Assembly (NCBI GenBank): GCA_023313575.1
Contig: JAJTTP010000039.1
Location: 1 to 64,000, forward strand
Length of the DNA: 64,000 nucleotides
Source: Eutypella sp. D-1
Taxonomy: Eukaryota; Ascomycota; Sordariomycetes; Xylariales; Diatrypaceae
Reading direction: 5' to 3'
This document shows, piece by piece, positions 1 to 9,850 of the stretch. The notes below the pieces were generated by a model. The model was not told where the DNA came from, searched no databases, and saw only the letters and a program-made list of their open reading frames with translations. The stretch's first letter is position 1. The number at the start of each line of letters is the position of its first letter. The position numbers and the translations under genes were made by a program.

Positions 1-37
1 GCTATTTCGCACCCTCCCTTCCCTCCTCGTGCAATTC

Positions 38-95
38 TACTCCTTGATAATTTTCACCATAAATTATACTCCTTTATAGTTGTCACCATAAAATT
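38..95. repeat. Imperfect 29-nt tandem repeat (2 copies)
   Basis: Two adjacent 29-nt units (38-66 and 67-95) both begin TACTCCTT and contain TCACCATAAA. The rest of 1-178 holds no gene I can see; it is probably intron or intergenic sequence upstream of the last nad1 exon. Confidence 0.6.
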
Positions 96-178
96 GATAG
101 TGAGATACTTTTTTGTGAGACGCAAATTAGGTATCTTGGTTCGTAGGAGTTCATGTATGCATATGATATGCCTTTTTT

Positions 179-247
179 AAGAGCATAGTTCAAGGGTAAA
201 ATAGGTAGGTTCAATCTCCAAATCTCAGTTCAAATCTTAGTAATGCG
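179..247 (+). pseudogene. Degenerate tRNA-Trp copy
   Basis: This stretch closely resembles the intact tRNA-Trp at 24148-24218. The D-arm, the TTCAA around the anticodon and the T-arm TCAGTTCAAATC are all recognisable. The acceptor ends (AAGAGCA and TAATGCG) no longer pair, and the anticodon stem carries substitutions. It is therefore a dead or decaying duplicate, placed beside HEG debris. It could instead be a tRNA-like structure carried by the neighbouring intron element. Confidence 0.6.
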
Positions 248-264
248 CGACGAAGTACTGCTTT

Positions 265-1160
265 ATGATTTTGCTAACGAAGTATCCGGCGCTAAATCGT
301 AGAGTAAAGCAGTCGCTTCCTAACGAAGTATGTGTCTCCTTTACGGAGGTAAATAAAAATTTATTAAATAAAAAAATGGAAAATAAAAGATTCATAGTTA
401 GTACAAATGGTAGTTCTGCGCTGTCTCGTATCGACCAAGATGAACTTAATTTAAAAAATACACCAAATTTAAGCAAGCTTTTGAAATAGTCAATCGTAAA
501 TAACATTTAAGTTTTAGTGGTTTAGAAAAAATAATAAGTTTAAAAGCATCAATTAATAAAGGGTTATCTGGTAAATTGAAATAAGCATTCCCTAAGATTA
601 TCCCTATTTAAAGACCTTTGGTTAAATCACCATAAAATTTTGATCCTTATTGATTAGCAGTAAAAAAAATAAAAATGAAATCTTAAATGATGTAAACGAT
701 ATAATTGAATAGATTTAGTCAAACAAAAATGAAGCGTCTTAGTTTTTATTTTTTTTTTATTGTTAGTGGAGAAGGGTGTTTTTATATTAATCTATATAAA
801 GCAAGCACAAAATTAGGGTTTTCTGCTTATTTAGTTTTTCAAATCACTCAGCATTCACGTGATGTAGAGTTAATGAAGAGCCTTATCTCTTTCTTCAATT
901 GTGGTCGTTATGCTTTTCGTACGAATAAGAACTATGGTGATTTTTTAGTGACTACCTTTTCTGATGTCAATGATAAAATCATACCGTTTTTTTTTTAATA
1001 TAAGATTGGAGGATGGCAAAGGCTAAGGCCATGCCTATGCCTACAAGGAGAGAGATTTTTTAGATTTTTGTAAAGCATCTGATATTATTAAAGCCAAAGG
1101 CCATTTAACCCTTAAGGGGGGTTAAATGAGATATCGGAATTAAAAGGAGGTATGAACCGT
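265..1160 (+). pseudogene. Degenerate two-domain LAGLIDADG HEG (nad1 intron)
   Basis: Several short frames together resemble the LAGLIDADG_1 proteins elsewhere in the window. Around 535-620 is the inter-domain linker, with KASINKGLSGK then AFPKIIP, broken by a stop. Around 755-995 is the second domain: SGEGCFYINLYK, FQITQHSRD and a cysteine/glycine turn, ending in FSDVNDKIIPFFF. A short tail near 1070-1160 contains a KAKGHL-like and a final MNR-like segment. Stops and frame changes mean it cannot make a full protein. The segment around 712-745 is repeated near 6916. It presumably once mobilised a group I intron upstream of the final nad1 exon. Confidence 0.7.
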
Positions 1161-1423
1161 AAGAGAATGATTTAGATGACAACTTAATTTTAAAGTTTAA
1201 GAATAATGTAGAGTTAGCTGAACATTTGGGTATTTATAAGGTTACGGTAGGTAAGTGTTTAAATTCAGGCCTTGTATATAATAAAACTTCTCGATTTAAA
1301 CCTATACAAGGTCAGATGTGTTTTTTTTTTAAAGCCTTTTTTGATTTATGGTTATTAACTTTTGTTCTTTATAACTCTTGCCACCAAGAATTTATAGTAA
1401 CAATAAGTAATTACTTAAAATAA
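1160..1423 (+). pseudogene. NUMOD1 DNA-binding module remnant
   Basis: Residues NNVELAEHLGIYKVTVGKCL, followed by a segment ending FKPIQ, are a near copy of the C-terminal NUMOD1 module of the GIY-YIG ORF that ends at 2398 (VELAKHLNISKVTVGKYL, ending FKPITE). NUMOD1 is a helix-turn-helix-like specificity module of homing endonucleases. Here it is detached from any nuclease domain, so it reads as a partial duplication of the downstream HEG 3' end. Confidence 0.65.
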
Positions 1424-1679
1424 ATTATAATTACTTTTCATATACGATTTGTTACAGGCTTTTTTTAAGATGTATCATGCGTGGAATTTAATAATAAGAA
1501 AAATGAAAAATCAAAAATTGTTTAATATATTTCAAAAACAAATTTTTTTTTTCGGATTATGCTAATGTAGATATTTTTCCTTAATGCTTTCCTTTTGAGC
1601 GGCGAAGCCGACCCATTTTTACTATTAATAGCTATGCAGCTTCAGCTTTTTTTAGGCTAAAAACTAAAAAAAAAGGTTA

Positions 1680-2398
1680 ATTGGTATTCTACCTCTCCGG
1701 TTATTGAAAAGGGTAATAAAAATCTTAACCCTGACCCTCAGCCGATTTTAACTCTAGATTTAATTGATATAGATTATATCAATTCATATAAAGGTATATT
1801 AAAAGGTAAAGGTGGTATTTATTGTAAATACTGTTAATGGTAAGCGATATATTGGTAGCGCTTAAGACTTTTATATAAGAATTAAGCAACACCTTTTTTG
1901 AAGTATAGGGATACTTCAAATGTTGCTTAGCAAAAAGCCTTCGCTAAGTTTGGTTTAGATAAGTTTAAGTTATGTATTTTTGAGTATTTCACATATGAAA
2001 GTAAAATCGTAAGCCATAAATCGTTAACTGAACTAGAAACTAGTTATATATCAAAAGATGATTTCGACACTCTATATAATTTTAGCCATATTGCCCATAA
2101 TAATCTAGGGTACAAACATACTGATGAATCTAAATTAAAGATCAGTAAACCAGGAAATTTAAATCCTATGTATGGAGAAATACATAGTGAGGAGACCAAG
2201 GCTAAGATGAGTGAAAGGAAAAATAAGCATTTATTAGGAGTAGGAATATTTGACTTAGATGGTAATTTAATCTCAAAACATAAGAATAATGTAGAATTAG
2301 CTAAACATTTAAATATTTCTAAAGTTACAGTAGGTAAATATTTAAATTCTAAGCTTATATACAATAATTCTTATTATTTTAAGCCTATAACTGAATAA
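1680..2398 (+). pseudogene. GIY-YIG HEG with NUMOD1 tail, broken
   Basis: The N-terminal part has GGIYC, then NGKRYIGSA, the GIY and YIG halves of the GIY-YIG nuclease fold. A frame change lies between them and a TAA stop follows directly. The C-terminal part, about 1940-2398, is open. It carries LGYKHTDESKLKIS, an NPMYGE/HSEETKAKMS repeat of NUMOD3 type, and a NUMOD1 module ending YYFKPITE. As written the nuclease half is dead, while the DNA-binding half stays open. It lies just upstream of the last nad1 exon and was probably that intron's ORF. Confidence 0.75.
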
Positions 2399-2428
2399 GT
2401 ATTATAGCGTAATCAAAAAAAACCAAAG

Positions 2429-2917
2429 GAATCAGAATTAGTTAGTGGGTTTATGACAGAACACGCTGCAGTTGTTTTTGTATTCTTTTTTTTAGCTGAA
2501 TATTCTTCACTTGTAATTATGTGTATCTTGACTAGCTTGTTATTTTTAGGAGGTTATTTACCTTTATTTGGTTTATCTGATTTTTTCCCCATTATCGATT
2601 ATGTATGTAGCAGTTTATTCTTTGAATATTGATATCTTGACGGTAATAGATTCTATATGTTAAATCTTTTATTCAATACTGATAATCATTCTTCTCTTTG
2701 AGAAGGGTTCATATATGGTCTAACTTTGGGTATAAAAAGTTCCATTTTGGTTTTCACCTTCATATGGGCTCGGGCATCCTTCCCTAGAATTCGTTTTGAT
2801 CAACTAATGTCCTTCTGTTGAACAGTTTTATTACCAATAGTGTTTGCTTTTATAATCTTAATCCCCTGTGTTTTATATAGTTTGGATATATTCCCTATTA
2901 ATATAAATTTATTTTAA
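2429..2917 (+). CDS. nad1: NADH dehydrogenase subunit 1, last exon
   Basis: About 162 codons encode the C-terminal third of ND1, a membrane subunit of respiratory complex I next to the ubiquinone site. The exon opens with ESELVSGF and continues [17 protein letters not shown], then the conserved [16 protein letters not shown] loop and hydrophobic final helices, ending [12 protein letters not shown] before TAA at 2915-2917. Two or more UGA codons fall at Trp positions. The exon start is set by homology: in-frame coding similarity begins at the GAA at 2429, after intron sequence. The earlier exons lie upstream of this window. The next gene, nad4, follows after about 130 bases. Confidence 0.93.
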
Positions 2918-3049
2918 ATTTTATTTTTGTTAAGATGATAAAAAAATTAATATGTAGTTTGTTTTATATAATATAATCATGTAATTGTTTACTTATGATG
3001 TAATTTTTTTTTAATTATATGGGAAGTTTTATTTTATTAGAGATAATAA

Positions 3050-4561
3050 ATGTTATTATCATCTTTATTATTTATACCTGTTTTAGGTATATTCTTAATA
3101 TCTAGCCTGGATTCTAATTATATAGATTCTAAGGTTTCAATTAGTCAAATTGCGTCTTATTATAAAAGGATAGCCTTAGTAACATCAGTTTTAAATTTAA
3201 TAGTATCTCTAGTAATATTTATATTATTTGATTTTAGTTCTAATCAATTTCAATTTGTTGATTATCAATATGTATATGATTTATATGGTATATACCTTGG
3301 AGTAGATAGTATATCTATCTATTTTGTTTTATTAACTACTATTATCTTTCCTATTGCAATTATAGGTAATTTTAATTCTATTACTGATAATATAAAAACC
3401 TATTTTATATTGATGTTATTATTAGAAATGTTATTGTTAGCTTGTTTTTTAGTTTTAGATATATTATTATTCTACGTATTTTTTGAATCCATTCTCCCTC
3501 CTTTGTTTTTACTAATAGGGATATTCGGGTCCTCAAATAGAGTTAGGGCTAGTTTTTATCTTTTTTTATACACACTTTTTGGATCTCTCTTCTTATTGTT
3601 GGCGATACTAACAATGTCTTCTATAATGGGGGGTACAGATATGGAGTTATTATTTAAATCAAATTTCGATTACGCTACGCAAGTATTTTTATTCTGCGGA
3701 GTGTTTTTTTCTATTGCCATTAAAACTCCGGTTTATCCTCTTCACACCTGGTTGTTAAGAGCTCATGTAGAATCTCCTTTAGGTGGAAGTATTATTTTGG
3801 CTGGAATAGTGCTTAAACTAGGATTATACGCTGTATTAAGATTAATGTTACCAATAATACCTCAGGCCTGTTTAGATTACACATTTGTAATATATGTAAT
3901 TTGTGTTATTACTATTATATATGCTAGTTTTAGTACTTTAAGAACTACAGATCTTAAAGAATTAGTAGCATATAGCTCAGTATCTCATGCTGCTGTGTAT
4001 ATACTAGGTGTTTTCTCTAACACAGTTGCTGGAATAGAGGGGGCTATAATCTTAGGATTGGCGCATGGATTTGCTTCCAGCGGATTGTTTATTATTGTTG
4101 GGGGGGTTCTTTACGATAGAACCGGAACTAGATTAATTACTTTCTATAGAGGATTATCTCAGATGATGCCTTTGTGCTCTTTATTATTCTTTATCTTCTG
4201 TTTAGGTAATTGTGGAGCACCTCTTACATTAAATTTTGTAGGAGAGTTCCTATCTCTTTATGGTGCATTTGAAAGATTACCCGTTTTAGGTGTTTTAGCC
4301 GCTTCTTCAATGGTGTTCTCTGCAGCTTACAGTATTTATTTATTTAATAGAGTAGCCTTTGGTGGTTCCTTCTCTTTATTCTTTCAAGAAAGTTTTTTTG
4401 ACTTAAGTAAAAGAGAATTCTCTATATTATTAACTCTAGCATTATTTATGGTTTTATTTGGTATATACCCTAATGTAATATTAGATGGTATCCATTACGG
4501 TGTATCCGGTTTAATTTATAGTTATTCTGAATTATCAACTCTTACTTCTACAAATAATTAG
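3050..4561 (+). CDS. nad4: NADH dehydrogenase subunit 4, complete
   Basis: This 503-codon uninterrupted ORF is ND4, a proton-pumping antiporter-like subunit of complex I in the inner membrane. It shows many hydrophobic helices, the conserved FFESILPPLFLLIGIFGS segment, KTPVYPLHTWLLRAHVESP and LAHGFASSGLF. Length matches the family. The start is the ATG at 3050 (MLLSSLLFIPVLGIF), a normal N-terminus. A partial second copy of its 3' third lies at about 5983-6517, and a diverged bit of its 5' end at about 8171-8310. This gene is thus either the original that was duplicated or a complete replacement copy beside native remnants. No intron interrupts it. Confidence 0.96.
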   Translation: MLLSSLLFIPVLGIFLISSLDSNYIDSKVSISQIASYYKRIALVTSVLNLIVSLVIFILFDFSSNQFQFVDYQYVYDLYGIYLGVDSISIYFVLLTTIIFPIAIIGNFNSITDNIKTYFILMLLLEMLLLACFLVLDILLFYVFFESILPPLFLLIGIFGSSNRVRASFYLFLYTLFGSLFLLLAILTMSSIMGGTDMELLFKSNFDYATQVFLFCGVFFSIAIKTPVYPLHTWLLRAHVESPLGGSIILAGIVLKLGLYAVLRLMLPIIPQACLDYTFVIYVICVITIIYASFSTLRTTDLKELVAYSSVSHAAVYILGVFSNTVAGIEGAIILGLAHGFASSGLFIIVGGVLYDRTGTRLITFYRGLSQMMPLCSLLFFIFCLGNCGAPLTLNFVGEFLSLYGAFERLPVLGVLAASSMVFSAAYSIYLFNRVAFGGSFSLFFQESFFDLSKREFSILLTLALFMVLFGIYPNVILDGIHYGVSGLIYSYSELSTLTSTNN

Positions 4562-4653
4562 AGTTTAGTACCTGTATCTTGCTTAGATAATCCAACATCT
4601 ACATTATCCGGATCCCTGTTGCTTTCGAGTAGCGTGTGAAAGACCGGGTAATA

Positions 4654-5957
4654 TGGATCAAGTTAATTTTAGTAAATTTTACTCTACTTCAAGTAAGTCA
4701 ACATGGGGAGAAAACCCGGCAACATTACCTGTTCACTCAACACTTGATAGATTATCTCCAGAGTTTTGTGAATGATTTGCCGGGTTTGTGGATGCAGAAG
4801 GCCTATTTGCGGTTTATTTAGTAGATGACAGGAGACCTAAATCTTCCTTTAGAATTACCTTGCATAAAGATGACCACGCAGCTCTAGAATTCATACAAGA
4901 TCAATTAGGAGCAGGTAATATCTTGTCTAGTAGAGAAACTTTGGTGTTTTATTTACAAAGAGAGGAGGATTTAGAGAATGTTCTTTTCCCTCTTTTAGAT
5001 TCATTCCCTCTTAATTCTACTAAACACATGGATTATCTTTAAAAAAGCGCATTTTATAAGGAAAGATAGATCATATAGGACATTTGAAGGTTTAAGTTAT
5101 CTGAAAAATCTGTTATCCCAGCTGAAGAATGAAAGAACTGATTTTACGTACCCTGGTAACCATACTTTCCGAATAACTCTTAATTGAATGTTAGGGTTTA
5201 TAGAGGGAGACGGGATGTTTACAGGACACGTAGACAAAGAAACTTACAGGATACGGTAAGGTTTAAGTATCATTCAGACGGCGGCTGAAGAAAAACTTCT
5301 GGACACTATTAGAGTCTTCTGGAAAAATCTTGCTCAAGTTAAATAAGCCTCAGGAGATGGGGAGGAAATAGTGTAAAAAAATAAATGTACCAGCTAAACC
5401 TTCCGAACAGCCTTCTATTCGAATTACTATTAGTGATACAGTTTTTTTATACACTACAATTATACCTTTATTTAACTCTTAAATTTTTCACCAAACCCCC
5501 GCAGTAAGAATGCAGCGGGGGTTTATGAAAAAAGGTTAGATTATCAGGATTGATCTATTGTAGTTCAAATTTCTTTTTTAGGTATACATTTAAACGAGGA
5601 AGGTATATCCTTGGCTTTAGATTTAATTAGTCGTATGAATAATAGTAGACTTACTACTCATAAAAACTTTAAAGAGGTATAAATCAGTAAGGATAGAATA
5701 GATCATGTTTTATTTTTATCTTCTGCCTATGAGTATAGAGGTGGAGAACGTTATCTTATAGATAGCGGTAGAAAAGTTTCCCTTATTAAAGAAATTAAGT
5801 TAATTGATCCTCAAGGATTAGGATTAGTATTTCCTAGTATAAGCGAATGTGCCCGGGCTTTAAATGAAGATAGGAAGAGAATAGTTAGATATGTTAATAA
5901 GGATAAATTATTAGTGTGCAAGAATGATAAAAATAAGAAATACTATGTGGTGAGATA
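4654..5957 (+). pseudogene. Dead LAGLIDADG + NUMOD1 HEG behind nad4
   Basis: A HEG begins about 90 bases after the nad4 stop. Its first domain is nearly intact: FCEWFAGFVDAEGLF (UGA as Trp), LHKDDHAALEFIQDQLGAGN, up to FPLNSTKHMDYL. The second domain is recognisable as LGFIEGDGMF near 5191-5220, then decays through several stops. One 32-nt GC hairpin sits at 5493-5524. The 3' end (about 5740-5957) is a NUMOD1-like tail (SISECARALNEDRKRIVRYV). It lies between a complete nad4 and a duplicated nad4 3' end, the arrangement expected if an intron-type HEG carried a piece of its host exon along. Confidence 0.8.
5493..5524. repeat. 32-nt GC hairpin element (inverted copy)
   Basis: A palindrome with AAACCCCCGC and GCGGGGGTTT arms. 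It is the reverse complement of the copies at 6860, 21997, 25388, 25568 and 39018, and lies inside a dead HEG. Confidence 0.9.
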
Positions 5958-5982
5958 AGACTTACCTAGTTCGAATCTGTAC

Positions 5983-6517
5983 CTTATTGGTTAGCCCTGG
6001 TTTATCTATTGTAGCTGGAGGTGTTTTATATGATAGAACTGGTACTCGTAACATAGCTTATTACCGGGGAATTGCTCAATTACTTCCATTATGTTCCGTT
6101 TTATTTTTTATTTTATGTTTAGGTAATTGTGGAGCACCTCTTACATTAAATTTTGTAGGAGGGTTCCTATCTCTTTATGGTGCATTTGAAAGACTACCCG
6201 TTCTAGGTGTTTTAGCCGTTTCTTATATGGTATTTTCAGCAGCATACTCAATTTTCTTATTTAATAGAGTAGCTTTTGGTTGTAGCTTTAGTGTATTCTT
6301 TCTCGAGGGTTTTGTAGATCTTACAAAACGAGAGTTCTCCATATTATTTATTTTAGTATTCCTTACAGTATTATTTGGAATTTACCCTAGTGTAATATTG
6401 GATGGTCTTCATTTTGGAGTCTCAACTTTAATTTATAGTGCTGATTATTCAAATTCGTTTACTTATACAGGTTCTTCTTTCAAGTGGATAACCTTTCATT
6501 GGATAAGTTTAAATTAG
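5983..6517 (+). pseudogene. nad4: Duplicated nad4 3' portion
   Basis: About 178 codons restart in ND4 at VSPGLSIVAGGVLYDRTGTR and continue to a natural C-terminus with a different tail (ending WITFHWISLN). The corresponding part of the complete nad4 begins at about 4075. Identity at DNA level is very high in one block (6118-6215 against 4201-4300) and lower on both sides, suggesting gene conversion or patchy exchange. It has no start codon and no upstream exon here, so it should not be translated as ND4 unless joined by splicing. It follows a dead HEG and is itself followed by another. Confidence 0.88.
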
Positions 6518-6859
6518 GAAGTTCTAATTTGTCCCGGTGGAATTAGAACTTTAACTAGACGTACAAATGTACAAGTATGTAACTCATCAAAAGTTTCTTT
6601 CAGTTCAAATAGCAAGGTGGCAGAGAGTGAGGAACTTCACCCTGAATATGTTGTTGGGTTAACGGATGCAGAAGGTTGCTTTATGACTCTTGTAAAGAGC
6701 CAAAATATACAGTAGGTTGAAGAGCAAGTTGTTGTTTTCAAATAGGTTTGGCATCTTGAGATAAACCTCTTTTAGAAAAACTTCAAAGTGCTTTGAAGGT
6801 AGCCTTGGCTAAAAATCTTGGATTTTTAAGACTGACAAGGAGGAATAAAAAAAAATATT

Positions 6860-6890
6860 AAACCCCCGCTGCATTCTTACTGCGGGGTTT
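6860..6890. repeat. GC hairpin element, one base short
   Basis: A member of the AAACCCCCGC...GCGGGGTTT hairpin family inside a dead HEG. Its right flank AAGTATTATATAAAATTAATA is shared with the copy at 25388, so the flank was copied along with it. Confidence 0.85.
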
Positions 6891-7573
6891 AAGTATTATA
6901 TAAAATTAATAGGTTAAATTTAGTCAAACAAAAATGAAGCGTCTTAGTTTTTGTTCTTTTTTTTATGTCTAGGCAACCTGCTACGCAGGTAGGTACTAGA
7001 AATAAAGCAGGAAGTAATGCTTATTTATATAGAGTGACCTCTCCTAAGGATTTACTTGTTGTTATTATTCCTTTTTTATGAGAAATACCCTCTTTTAACT
7101 CATAAATACTCTGACTTTATTTAAAAAAAGTGTTTAAGCTTTAAATAATGGAGAACATTTAAAGCTAGAAGGACGCTCCGCACACAAAGAATTTTGAATT
7201 GGAGAGCTTCTAGAAACTTAGGGTTATCATCGGAGTTAAAAGCTGCTTTTCCTGATACTGTGGCTGAAGTAAGACCTTTAAATTTGGATATCAATATTAG
7301 AGATTCTCAATGATTGGTAGGATTTACAGAAGGAGAAGGTTGCTTTAGTATTTTGGTTAAAAAAAATTGAGGGGGTTCTACATCAAACCAAACTATAATT
7401 AAGATAGTTTTAGAATTTCTATTAACTCAACATTCTAGAGATATTTTATTAATCAAAAGTCTAGTGATTACTTAGGGTGTGGTAATGTTTACTATTACCC
7501 TGATAAAGCTGATGCGGTTTATTTTAAAGTTAGGGCTAAATAAGATATTGGAACTAAAATCTTACCTATTTTT

Positions 7574-7637
7574 GAAAAATAGAAAAATAGAAAAATAGAA
7601 AAATAGAAAAATAGAAAAATAGAAAAATAGAAAAATA
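7574..7637. repeat. 8-nt tandem repeat, eight units
   Basis: GAAAAATA is repeated eight times without change inside the second domain of a dead LAGLIDADG ORF, where TTTTTGAAAAATA should lead into the next segment. It looks like recent slippage. Confidence 0.9.
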
Positions 7638-7666
7638 TCCTGCCTTCATTCAAGGTATATTTATAA

Positions 7667-7721
7667 AATAAATCCCTAATCCCCTCCGGGGATTAGGGAT
7701 TTATTTTTTTTTAATGGCCTA
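7667..7721. repeat. A-run/T-run palindrome
   Basis: Near-perfect inverted repeat: AAATAAATCCCTAATCCCC, a TCCG loop, the mirrored arm, then a T-run and TTAATGG. It belongs to the family of hairpins that end in a T-run followed by TTAA. Confidence 0.8.
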
Positions 7722-8170
7722 ACTTCGTCAGGGTTAAATGAAATTATAAAGCTTAGAGATCAAATGAATACACAAAGACTACATGATAAATCTTAGCCGC
7801 TATCGGTTTAAAAGTAGGTTATACGGAATACTTTAACTTGGATAGATATTATAAAAAAGAACCGGAAAGAATAAGATGTTTGATGCCTTAGCTTTGTATG
7901 TGAACTAATCTTAGTTAGCTAGGAATCCACTAGTTTACATTAAGGTAAATATAGCGATATACAGGTTCCCTTTTATAATAATTGTTTAAAGTAGTTAGTG
8001 ATAGGAATTTTAACCCGGTGGTGGGGTTATTCAGTTTATTTATCAAGTTGCATGGTGTTGTAGCGAAAAAAAAAGTTTTTCGTATAGTTATTCATTGGCT
8101 GATGTTACTACTAATAAACATCGGTATTGGAAAGGGAGGGATGGTGGGCATATTTAAAGAAAAATACCAG

Positions 8171-8310
8171 AGCATTATGAGGATACAGAACTAAGTATAA
8201 GATCTTATAAAATAACAGCTTTTGTAACATCTATTCTAAATTTAGTTATATCTTTAGTAATATTTATATTATTTTATTTGAGCAGTAATCAATTTCAGTT
8301 TGTGCAAGGA
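8171..8310 (+). pseudogene. nad4: nad4 5' fragment
   Basis: In one frame this gives RSYKITAFVTSILNLVISL, then VIFILFYLSSNQFQFV, matching residues about 38-75 of the complete ND4 (SYYKRIALVTSVLNLIVSLV and VIFILFDFSSNQFQFV). It ends at 8310 where hairpin repeats begin. It lies downstream of the duplicated 3' part, so the second nad4 copy has been scattered out of order. The stretch 7800-8170 has one unrecognised 70-codon frame (7982-8194) that I do not support as a gene. Confidence 0.8.
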
Positions 8311-8341
8311 TGGCTCACGAAGTGCGCCTTTCGCTCCACGT

Positions 8342-8390
8342 GTTTTCCCCTTTCTCTTCACTAACGAGTAGAAGAGAAAAAGGAAAACTA
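8342..8390. repeat. TTTTCCCCTTTCTCTTCAC hairpin
   Basis: Inverted repeat with TTTTCCCCTTTCTCTTC and GAAGAGAAAAAGGAAAAC arms around a short CACTAACGAGTA loop. Other copies: about 24640-24687, 39195-39250 and 50919-50967, with a diverged one at 8713-8757. Confidence 0.85.
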
Positions 8391-8412
8391 ACAAAAAATA
8401 ATCTTGGGTTTG

Positions 8413-8519
8413 CGTAGGCTCCGCCTTACCATATCTCAGACCCTTCGGTGGCTACGCCTACAGAAGCGATCCATAAGGTAAAAATTTACCAGGGATCAGG
8501 TAATAAAATTATCGCCGAT
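8413..8519. repeat. GTAGGCTCCGCC...GGCTACGCCTAC repeat unit
   Basis: A GC-rich imperfect palindrome followed by AGAAGCGATCCATAAGGTAAAA, then a small CCAGGGATCAGG element. Close copies lie at about 20346-20436 and 22456-22560; shorter pieces lie near 21087, 26303 and 31138. Confidence 0.8.
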
Positions 8520-8712
8520 CCTGTAATATATAAAATAAATAGTTTATATATATTTTTTATTTTTTTTTAATGCCTTTAAAGACAGGCACAAAAAAGTGTT
8601 TAAATGAAATCCACCGCCATAGTCCCTTTTAGGTATACGGCGACAATAAGTAGCGGTTAATTCTAAAGTAAAATCAACTTTTGGTATTATAGTTAATAAA
8701 TTTGTTGGATCA

Positions 8713-8757
8713 CCCTTCCTCTTCACTCGAATGAGTGGAAGAGGAACAGGAAAACTA
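8713..8757. repeat. Diverged CTTCCTCTTCACTC hairpin
   Basis: Related to the hairpin at 8342-8390 (CTTCCTCTTCACTCGAATGA, paired with GTGGAAGAGGAACAGGAAAA). The stretch 8760-8911 is AT-rich spacer before atp8. Confidence 0.7.
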
Positions 8758-8911
8758 ATTAAATAAAGAAACAAAGTTTCTTTATTAAAAATTAATGTAA
8801 TTTTAAGTAATATAGCTATCAAAATCTAAATGAATTCTCTAAATTTTTCCGTTTCATAAGAAACGCTAATACTTATAATTATAGTATTAAATAATCTATT
8901 TATAAATGAAT

Positions 8912-9064
8912 ATGCCTCAATTAACACCTTTTTATTTTGTAAATGAAGTTACTTTTGCTTTTGTCATAATTATAATTACAATTTACATGTTATCTAAATA
9001 TATATTACCCAGATTTGTTCGGTTATTTTTAGCTCGTACTTTCGTATCTAAATTATTTAATTAA
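8912..9064 (+). CDS. atp8: ATP synthase subunit 8
   Basis: A 50-residue protein, MPQLTPFYFVNEVTFAFVII and onward, ending in a basic tail (RFVRLFLARTFVSKLFN). This is the normal length and form for fungal ATP8: one N-terminal membrane helix and a charged C-terminus that forms part of the FO stator. I chose the MPQL start because it is the family N-terminus. An in-frame ATG two codons earlier (8906) is possible. It precedes atp6 by about 190 bases, the usual fungal pairing. Confidence 0.93.
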   Translation: MPQLTPFYFVNEVTFAFVIIIITIYMLSKYILPRFVRLFLARTFVSKLFN

Positions 9065-9258
9065 TATTTCTGTACAATCAAGGGATTTTTAGAATATTAT
9101 ATTAAATATAAATGAAATTTATTAAGATTTATATTTCAATTAAAAGAATTTAAAGTGTATAAATATATATTTAAATTTAGTTGTTGTAGTTATTATAACT
9201 ACAGTATAGTTTAAATTTTTATACTTTATTAATTATTGAATACAGTTATAATTTTATA

Positions 9259-9850
9259 ATGGAAATATTAACCAACTTTTTTAATTTATACAGAGAAATA
9301 ATTAGTCCTTTAAATCAATTTGAGATTAAAGATTTAATAAGTATGGACGCACCAATATTAGGCAATATACACTTATCAATAACTAATATAGGATTATACT
9401 TAATGATAGGAGCGTTTTTTATATTAGCTCTTAATCTTTTAAGTACAAACTACAATAAATTAGTAGGTAATAATTGATCAATAAGTCAAGAAAGTCTTTT
9501 TGCAACTATTCTTAACATAGTTACAAATCAAATAAATCCCCAAAAGGGTCAAGTATTTTTCCCCTTTATTTATGCTTTGTTTGTATTTATTTTAATGAAT
9601 AATCTTATAGGGTTAATACCTTATAGTTTTGCTGCAACTAGCCACTTTGCTTTGACTTTTTCATTCAGTTTTACTATTGTTTTAGGGGCAACAATATTAG
9701 GTTTTTCACAACATGGACTTAAATTCTTTTCTCTATTGGTTCCCGCAGGTTGTCCTTTGCCTTTATTCCCTTTATTGGTTTTAATAGAACTTATAAGTTA
9801 TCTAGCCAGATGTATATCTCTTGGTTTAAGATTAGGGGCCAACATAAAAA
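9259..9850 (+). CDS. atp6: ATP synthase subunit 6, exon 1
   Basis: The first exon of ATP6, the FO a-subunit that forms the proton half-channels against the c-ring. MEILTNFFNLYREIISPLNQ leads into membrane helices and the conserved LIELISYLARCISLGLRLGA, which holds the essential arginine (LRLGAN). A UGA at 9475 encodes Trp (NNWSIS). The coding frame loses family similarity after GCCAACATA, within one or two bases of 9850, where the intron starts. The exon continues at about 11023. Confidence 0.93.

Larger units (their letters stand above)
6560..7795 (+). pseudogene. Degenerate LAGLIDADG HEG
   Basis: The order of a two-domain LAGLIDADG_1 protein is preserved but broken by many stops and insertions. 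ELHPEYVVGLTDAEGCF lies near 6635-6680, a linker near 7205-7290, WLVGFTEGEGCFSILVKK near 7313-7365, LTQHSRD near 7425 and MNTQRLHD near 7763-7785. Two hairpin elements (6860-6890 and 7667-7721) and an 8-nt tandem repeat (7574-7637) interrupt it. It follows the duplicated nad4 3' end as the preceding HEG follows the complete nad4. Confidence 0.75.

Noticed and set aside
7982..8194. 70-codon frame upstream of the nad4 fragment
   Set aside because: No recognisable similarity, and it overlaps a different frame that leads into the nad4 piece.
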